Shown here: one piece after another, positions 7,484-10,134 of the stretch
Numbering within the stretch: position 1 is the first letter of the stretch
How the letters are laid out: each line of letters starts with the position of its first letter
From: CALXXL01 sp964512385
GTDB lineage: Bacteria; Verrucomicrobiota; Lentisphaeria; Victivallales; Victivallaceae
Assembly (NCBI GenBank): GCA_964512385.1
Contig: CAZEHZ010000082.1
Span: 1 to 10,134, forward strand
DNA: 10,134 bases
Direction: 5' to 3'
Position numbers and translations under genes: made by a program
The notes under the pieces: generated by a model
Told to the model about the DNA's origin: nothing
Seen by the model: only the letters and a program-made list of their open reading frames with translations
Database searches by the model: none

Positions 7484-8070
7484 TACATTCTCCCGGCTAA
7501 ATGACGATCCAATACATAGCGCAAATTAGTAATTTCCTCGGTATACCAGTGTTTTTTGGCCGAATATACCATTAAGGCAATCCCCGCCGACAGGCAACCC
7601 ACCACGGTAGTGGCAAAGGCAATCTGCATATTATATGCCATATTTGCAATATCGCCGGAAGCCAACTGCGCCAACGCCGGCCCCATGGGAATCAGCGTAC
7701 CCATCAAGCCCAGCATCGGAGCGACTTTGGTAATAAACTTGGCCTTTTCAAGTTCCCGCTCATAACCTTGCTGGATTTCGGCAATATGTTTTTCGGCATC
7801 TATTTCATCCCAGTCAACGGCACTAAGTTCCGCCAGATGAGTTGCAAATATGCCGGATTCGTATAAAATTTCCTCGTCCAGACGCTGTCCGGACTTTATT
7901 CTGCCGATAATTTCCGTCCGTTTACTGCGTTCACGCAACAGATTTAAATACATCGTGCAAAAACCGCCCAGCGAAATTAACGCCGCCAGCATGGTAAGCA
8001 ACAGCAATACAATCACCGGCAGCAATAAACTGCTGGATATCCAATTCAATATCTGGGTTATATTTGACAT
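7483..8070 (-). CDS. MotA/TolQ/ExbB proton-channel family protein, HmuU-like
   Basis: A 195-residue inner-membrane protein with three predicted helices (about 14-42, 113-135 and 147-170) and a cytoplasmic, helical, charged loop (45-110). The conserved core APMLGLMGTLIPMG (117-130) and AFATTVVGCLSAGIALMV (151-168) is typical of ExbB/TolQ/MotA. Thr154/Thr155 occupy the region of the pore-lining threonines. The usual partners are ExbD/TolR-like single-pass proteins, and here the adjacent DUF2149 gene fills that position. Its start overlaps the upstream membrane-protein gene by 13 bases, with a strong AAGGAG 9 bases before the ATG embedded in that gene's last codons. Its TAA shares a base with the next ATG. 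The presumed role is to couple proton flow to the periplasmic chelatase rather than to TonB, since no tonB or tonB-dependent receptor gene is nearby. Confidence 0.92.
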   Translation of the reverse strand: MSNITQILNWISSSLLLPVIVLLLLTMLAALISLGGFCTMYLNLLRERSKRTEIIGRIKSGQRLDEEILYESGIFATHLAELSAVDWDEIDAEKHIAEIQQGYERELEKAKFITKVAPMLGLMGTLIPMGPALAQLASGDIANMAYNMQIAFATTVVGCLSAGIALMVYSAKKHWYTEEITNLRYVLDRHLAGRM

Positions 8071-8753
8071 TTAATATATCTCCTTCTCTTTTTTATTTTA
8101 GCCCAAATCTGCCAGCCCAGTGCCGACAATAATACACAACCAGCCAATCCGCCCACCACCGCCACGGTATTCATTATACTCCACTCCAGCGGAGTATCCA
8201 TTAGCTTGGCAGTGGCCGCCACCGGCATAAAAATTGCGGTAATCAATAATAAATACTCTAAATGGAGCACGGTTAAAATCCGCTCTTCCACCTTACGCCG
8301 CCATAAGCGTAATCCTTCCGAAATCAAGTACAAAACCGCCGGAACGCCTAAGGCCATAAACCACACAATTTTATCGGCTTCCACCGCCGGAAAACGGTTA
8401 AACAAAAACATTTGCCCATACAGCACCATAAACGGTAACAGGATTGACGGTAAAAACGCCGCGTACTTCCATTTTTTACGGTTTTGTAAATCCGCCAGTA
8501 ACGAAAATCCGATTACAATTACCAGTAACTCCTGCGTAACCACCATGGTACACCATAGTTCCAGCAACTCAGCGCCGGATATCAACCGCTGAGTTTCCAT
8601 CATACTCATTTGTTGTATTTTGTCGGCAAATATAAATGGCAACACGCTCAACACCGCTCCGCAGAGGATGGCCCACCGGCGAGGCAGTAAAGACAGTTTA
8701 CTGAAACTTTGCACCGAGGCCGTAATTAAAACCGCCCAGATAAATGCGTTCAT
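8058..8753 (-). CDS. Polytopic membrane protein, HmuT-like
   Basis: A 231-residue integral membrane protein with about seven hydrophobic segments: the N-terminal helix, WAILCGAVLSVLPFIFA, CTMVVTQELLVIVIGFSLLA, YAAFLPSILLPFMVLYG, VWFMALGVPAVLYLIS, YLLLITAIFMPVAA, and a last helix ending before KIKKRRRYIK. The basic C-terminus should be cytoplasmic. I recognise no catalytic motif. Position and topology match the uncharacterised membrane protein between the CobN-like and ExbB-like genes of Bacteroidota hmu operons (HmuT), which is the basis of the call. ATG 8753 is chosen because AGGAG (8758-8762) precedes it and the previous gene stops two bases upstream (TAA-A-ATG). A TTG at 8777 would add eight residues but has no ribosome binding site. 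It could be a scaffold, a tetrapyrrole or metal conduit, or an electron-transfer membrane subunit; none of these is shown. Confidence 0.7.
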   Translation of the reverse strand: MNAFIWAVLITASVQSFSKLSLLPRRWAILCGAVLSVLPFIFADKIQQMSMMETQRLISGAELLELWCTMVVTQELLVIVIGFSLLADLQNRKKWKYAAFLPSILLPFMVLYGQMFLFNRFPAVEADKIVWFMALGVPAVLYLISEGLRLWRRKVEERILTVLHLEYLLLITAIFMPVAATAKLMDTPLEWSIMNTVAVVGGLAGCVLLSALGWQIWAKIKKRRRYIKCQI

Positions 8754-8754
8754 T

Positions 8755-9501
8755 TTACTCCTGTAATTGATAGTCAAAATTTATTAACTCTTCGGTAAAA
8801 TACCCGGTCATCCCCTCATCACTGCCGCCTAAAAATTTTTCACTGCTGACATGGCCGTCGCACCATGCGATATTGGCGGCGCCGTTGTGCCGAAAGTGCA
8901 TGGTGCCGTTTTTATCCGTCATACCGAAGCCCTTACCCACTAAAATTGCCGTTCCGGTGGGAGCAGTACCCATTGCGGCATCGGCAAACATAATTATGCT
9001 GGATGAAGAACTTATTGACCCCGGACTCGTGCGGCCGTTGCTGACCGACATATCATCGGCATTAATGGTACTGCTGAACTTAGTTCTGGTATAGCCATAT
9101 CCGCCCACCGTGTCGCACTCTTTCGGGTTGGAAATCTGAGCCATGCCCCGCCACACCGGGCAGAAGGTGGTTGCCGAACGCTCGCCGATAAACGGATGCA
9201 AAAAGCCGCCGGTAGTCAAATCATAACTTTTGCCGGACATTGCTTTAGGTGCCAACCCGTAAAACCACGGATACATGCCGTCGGCATTAACATCCCCCTT
9301 AATCGGGCATAACACCCCATACGCATTGGCATACATTAAATTGGCCAACGCCATCTGTTTTAAGTTATTGGCGCAACTCGTCTGTAACGCCATCTGCCGG
9401 GCCCTCCCCAGCGACGGCAAAAGTATTGCCGCCAATATAGAAATAATTGCAATCACCACCAACAGTTCAATCAGCGTGAACCGACGTTTAAAACTACTCA
9501 T
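8755..9501 (-). CDS. Prepilin-type (pseudopilin-like) protein with H-X9-DG motif
   Basis: A 248-residue protein starting MSSFKRR, then FTLIELLVVIAIISILAAIL, the type IV prepilin/type II secretion pseudopilin signature. Cleavage and N-methylation are predicted at Phe8, with Glu12 as the +5 glutamate. The -1 residue is Arg rather than the usual Gly, a variant often seen in Lentisphaerota/Planctomycetota. The C-terminus has H205-X9-D215-G216, the processing-associated H-X9-DG motif of PVC-type pseudopilins. Two CP pairs (65-66, 114-115) and other Cys suggest disulfides in the exported domain. GGAG lies about 9 bases before the ATG. The gene begins 49 bases after the 136-aa gene's stop and ends two bases before the HmuT-like ATG, so it is coupled to the chelatase genes. 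This family is massively expanded in such genomes and individual roles are mostly unknown. A surface ligand-binding or secretion role beside the chelatase is only inferred. Confidence 0.9.
   Translation of the reverse strand: MSSFKRRFTLIELLVVIAIISILAAILLPSLGRARQMALQTSCANNLKQMALANLMYANAYGVLCPIKGDVNADGMYPWFYGLAPKAMSGKSYDLTTGGFLHPFIGERSATTFCPVWRGMAQISNPKECDTVGGYGYTRTKFSSTINADDMSVSNGRTSPGSISSSSSIIMFADAAMGTAPTGTAILVGKGFGMTDKNGTMHFRHNGAANIAWCDGHVSSEKFLGGSDEGMTGYFTEELINFDYQLQE
8758..8762 (-). promoter_or_regulatory. Shine-Dalgarno deciding the HmuT-like start
   Basis: AGGAG on the minus strand (8762-8758) is four bases before ATG 8753 and overlaps the final codons of the pseudopilin gene. The competing TTG at 8777 has no purine-rich site upstream, so initiation at 8753 by reinitiating or coupled ribosomes is the better reading. 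Confidence 0.55.
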
Positions 9502-9550
9502 TTTTTGCTACTCCATTTTATGTTAATTTTTCTAATTCGCCGATAATGTG

Positions 9551-9961
9551 TTATTCGTCATATACCCCCAGAAATTTCCAGCCGCCGTCGTCTTCACTGC
9601 GGCCGACCACGCAATTATACGAACCGCCGCGTCTATCATCCACCTGGATAAAGAAAACGTTGTTTTCGCCGCTGATCATTTTTACCGGCAGAGCCGCATT
9701 TTCACTCAAGCGAGTATGTTTCAGTAACGCATAATTACTTGGAATATTCGGATTTTCCATATCAGAGGACATGGCAAACTTTTTATATTGGCCTTTTTTA
9801 GCATGTTCCAAAAGAGTCTGTATAAAACTGCGGCATTCGTCCGCCGTTTCGCTGTCTATTTCCGTATACGTGCCGGACTGCACTTTAGCCGGCCAGCCGT
9901 AGATGGCGATTCCAGCCGAAAACATTATTAACACTAAAGCCCAAATCATCTGCTTTCTCAT
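9551..9961 (-). CDS. Membrane-anchored small protein, possible NTF2-like fold, unknown function
   Basis: A 136-residue protein with an N-terminal uncleaved signal/anchor (MRKQMIWALVLIMFSAGIAIYG, helix about 5-22), so the rest should lie outside the cytoplasm. The exported part has an early helix (DECRSFIQTLLEHAKKGQYKKF), then beta-rich sequence ending in GSYNCVVGRSEDDGGWKFLGVYDE. That layout, with a helix carrying a GxYxKF turn and a final DGGWKFLGV strand, resembles NTF2-like (DUF3887/DUF4878-type) exported proteins; this is a fold guess. Two Cys (43 and about 116) could form a disulfide. AAGGAAG precedes the ATG by 7 bases. It is the first gene after the operon promoter. No terminator is visible in the 49 bases before the pseudopilin gene, so co-transcription with the chelatase set is probable, but its tie to the machine is weaker than for the overlapping genes. 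Confidence 0.7.
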   Translation of the reverse strand: MRKQMIWALVLIMFSAGIAIYGWPAKVQSGTYTEIDSETADECRSFIQTLLEHAKKGQYKKFAMSSDMENPNIPSNYALLKHTRLSENAALPVKMISGENNVFFIQVDDRRGGSYNCVVGRSEDDGGWKFLGVYDE

Positions 9962-10069
9962 TCTTTTTCTTCCTTTATATTTTAATTAGCTTATTCTAAC
10001 TTTATTCATAAAATGCAACCGTCTTTAAAAAGAAACGGGGAATTTTTACATCGCCTTTAAAATACAACC

Positions 10070-10099
10070 ATTATAATAAATTTCAAGTAGATATGTCTA
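10070..10099 (-). promoter_or_regulatory. Predicted promoter of the chelatase operon
   Basis: On the minus strand TAGACA (10099-10094, 5/6 match to TTGACA) precedes a perfect TATAAT (10075-10070) by 18 bases. Transcription would start near 10063, about 100 bases before the first start codon. The leader holds only a weak bulged hairpin (CCGT/CTTT with AAAG/ACGG, 10019-10038) and no recognisable Fur box or riboswitch. No gene is seen in the remaining bases to the window end (10100-10134). Confidence 0.6.
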
Positions 10100-10134
10100 A
10101 CTTTTTTGCAATATTTTTATTTTCAGCTATATAC

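Noticed and set aside
8206..8592. 128-codon open frame on the + strand opposite the HmuT-like gene
   Set aside because: The minus-strand frame has coherent transmembrane segments and coupled start/stop signals. The + frame shows no family resemblance and sits antisense within the operon.
8755..9501. CP dipeptides in the pseudopilin read as haem-regulatory motifs
   Set aside because: CP pairs are common in this H-X9-DG pseudopilin family regardless of context, so they are not evidence for haem binding.
9962..10134. Fur box or riboswitch controlling the operon
   Set aside because: No GATAAT-type inverted repeat or known riboswitch core was visible; only a weak bulged hairpin at 10019-10038.
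1..10134. CRISPR array, IS element, tRNA or attachment site
   Set aside because: No regularly spaced repeats, transposase motifs, terminal inverted repeats or cloverleaf sequence were found by eye.

Overview
The window looks like chromosomal DNA of a Lentisphaerota (Victivallales-type) bacterium or a close PVC relative. The main clue is a pseudopilin-like protein that begins with the FTLIELLVVIAI prepilin segment and ends with an H-X9-DG motif, a combination that is abundant in Lentisphaerota, Planctomycetota and Verrucomicrobiota. Clear AAGGAG-type ribosome binding sites and the GH36 enzyme fit a fermentative gut-type member. The taxonomic placement is an inference.

Layout. Bases 1-470 hold a promoter, a structured leader, a 40-residue basic protein missed by size cut-offs (152-274), a strong intrinsic terminator, and a partial duplication of that terminator. 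Bases 471-3023 encode, on the + strand, a cytoplasmic GH36 alpha-galactosidase with an N-terminal NPCBM carbohydrate-binding module. A 12-bp perfect hairpin (3062-3094) separates it from a convergent minus-strand operon. That operon reads from about 10063 down to 3115: a 136-aa membrane-anchored NTF2-like protein, a 248-aa pseudopilin-like protein, a 231-aa polytopic membrane protein, a 195-aa MotA/TolQ/ExbB proton-channel protein, a 113-aa DUF2149 protein, and a 1341-aa CobN-family chelatase with a membrane anchor at each end.

The last four genes match the content of the Bacteroidota hmuSTUV haem-utilisation genes (CobN-like HmuS, membrane protein HmuT, ExbB-like HmuU, DUF2149 HmuV), in the order T-U-V-S. 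The last five genes overlap or abut, which implies translational coupling. The chelatase has transmembrane segments at both ends and positively charged cytoplasmic tails, so its large body should lie in the periplasm, beside an ExbB-like channel and a DUF2149 partner. The single membrane helix of the DUF2149 protein carries an Asp placed as in ExbD. The most economical reading is a proton-motive-force-driven periplasmic machine that inserts or, more likely, removes metal from a tetrapyrrole such as haem. There is no CobS/CobT or ChlI/ChlD ATPase, TonB-dependent receptor or HmuY in the window. The most unusual point is the pseudopilin gene translationally coupled to this set. No IS elements, tRNAs, rRNAs or CRISPR arrays were seen.
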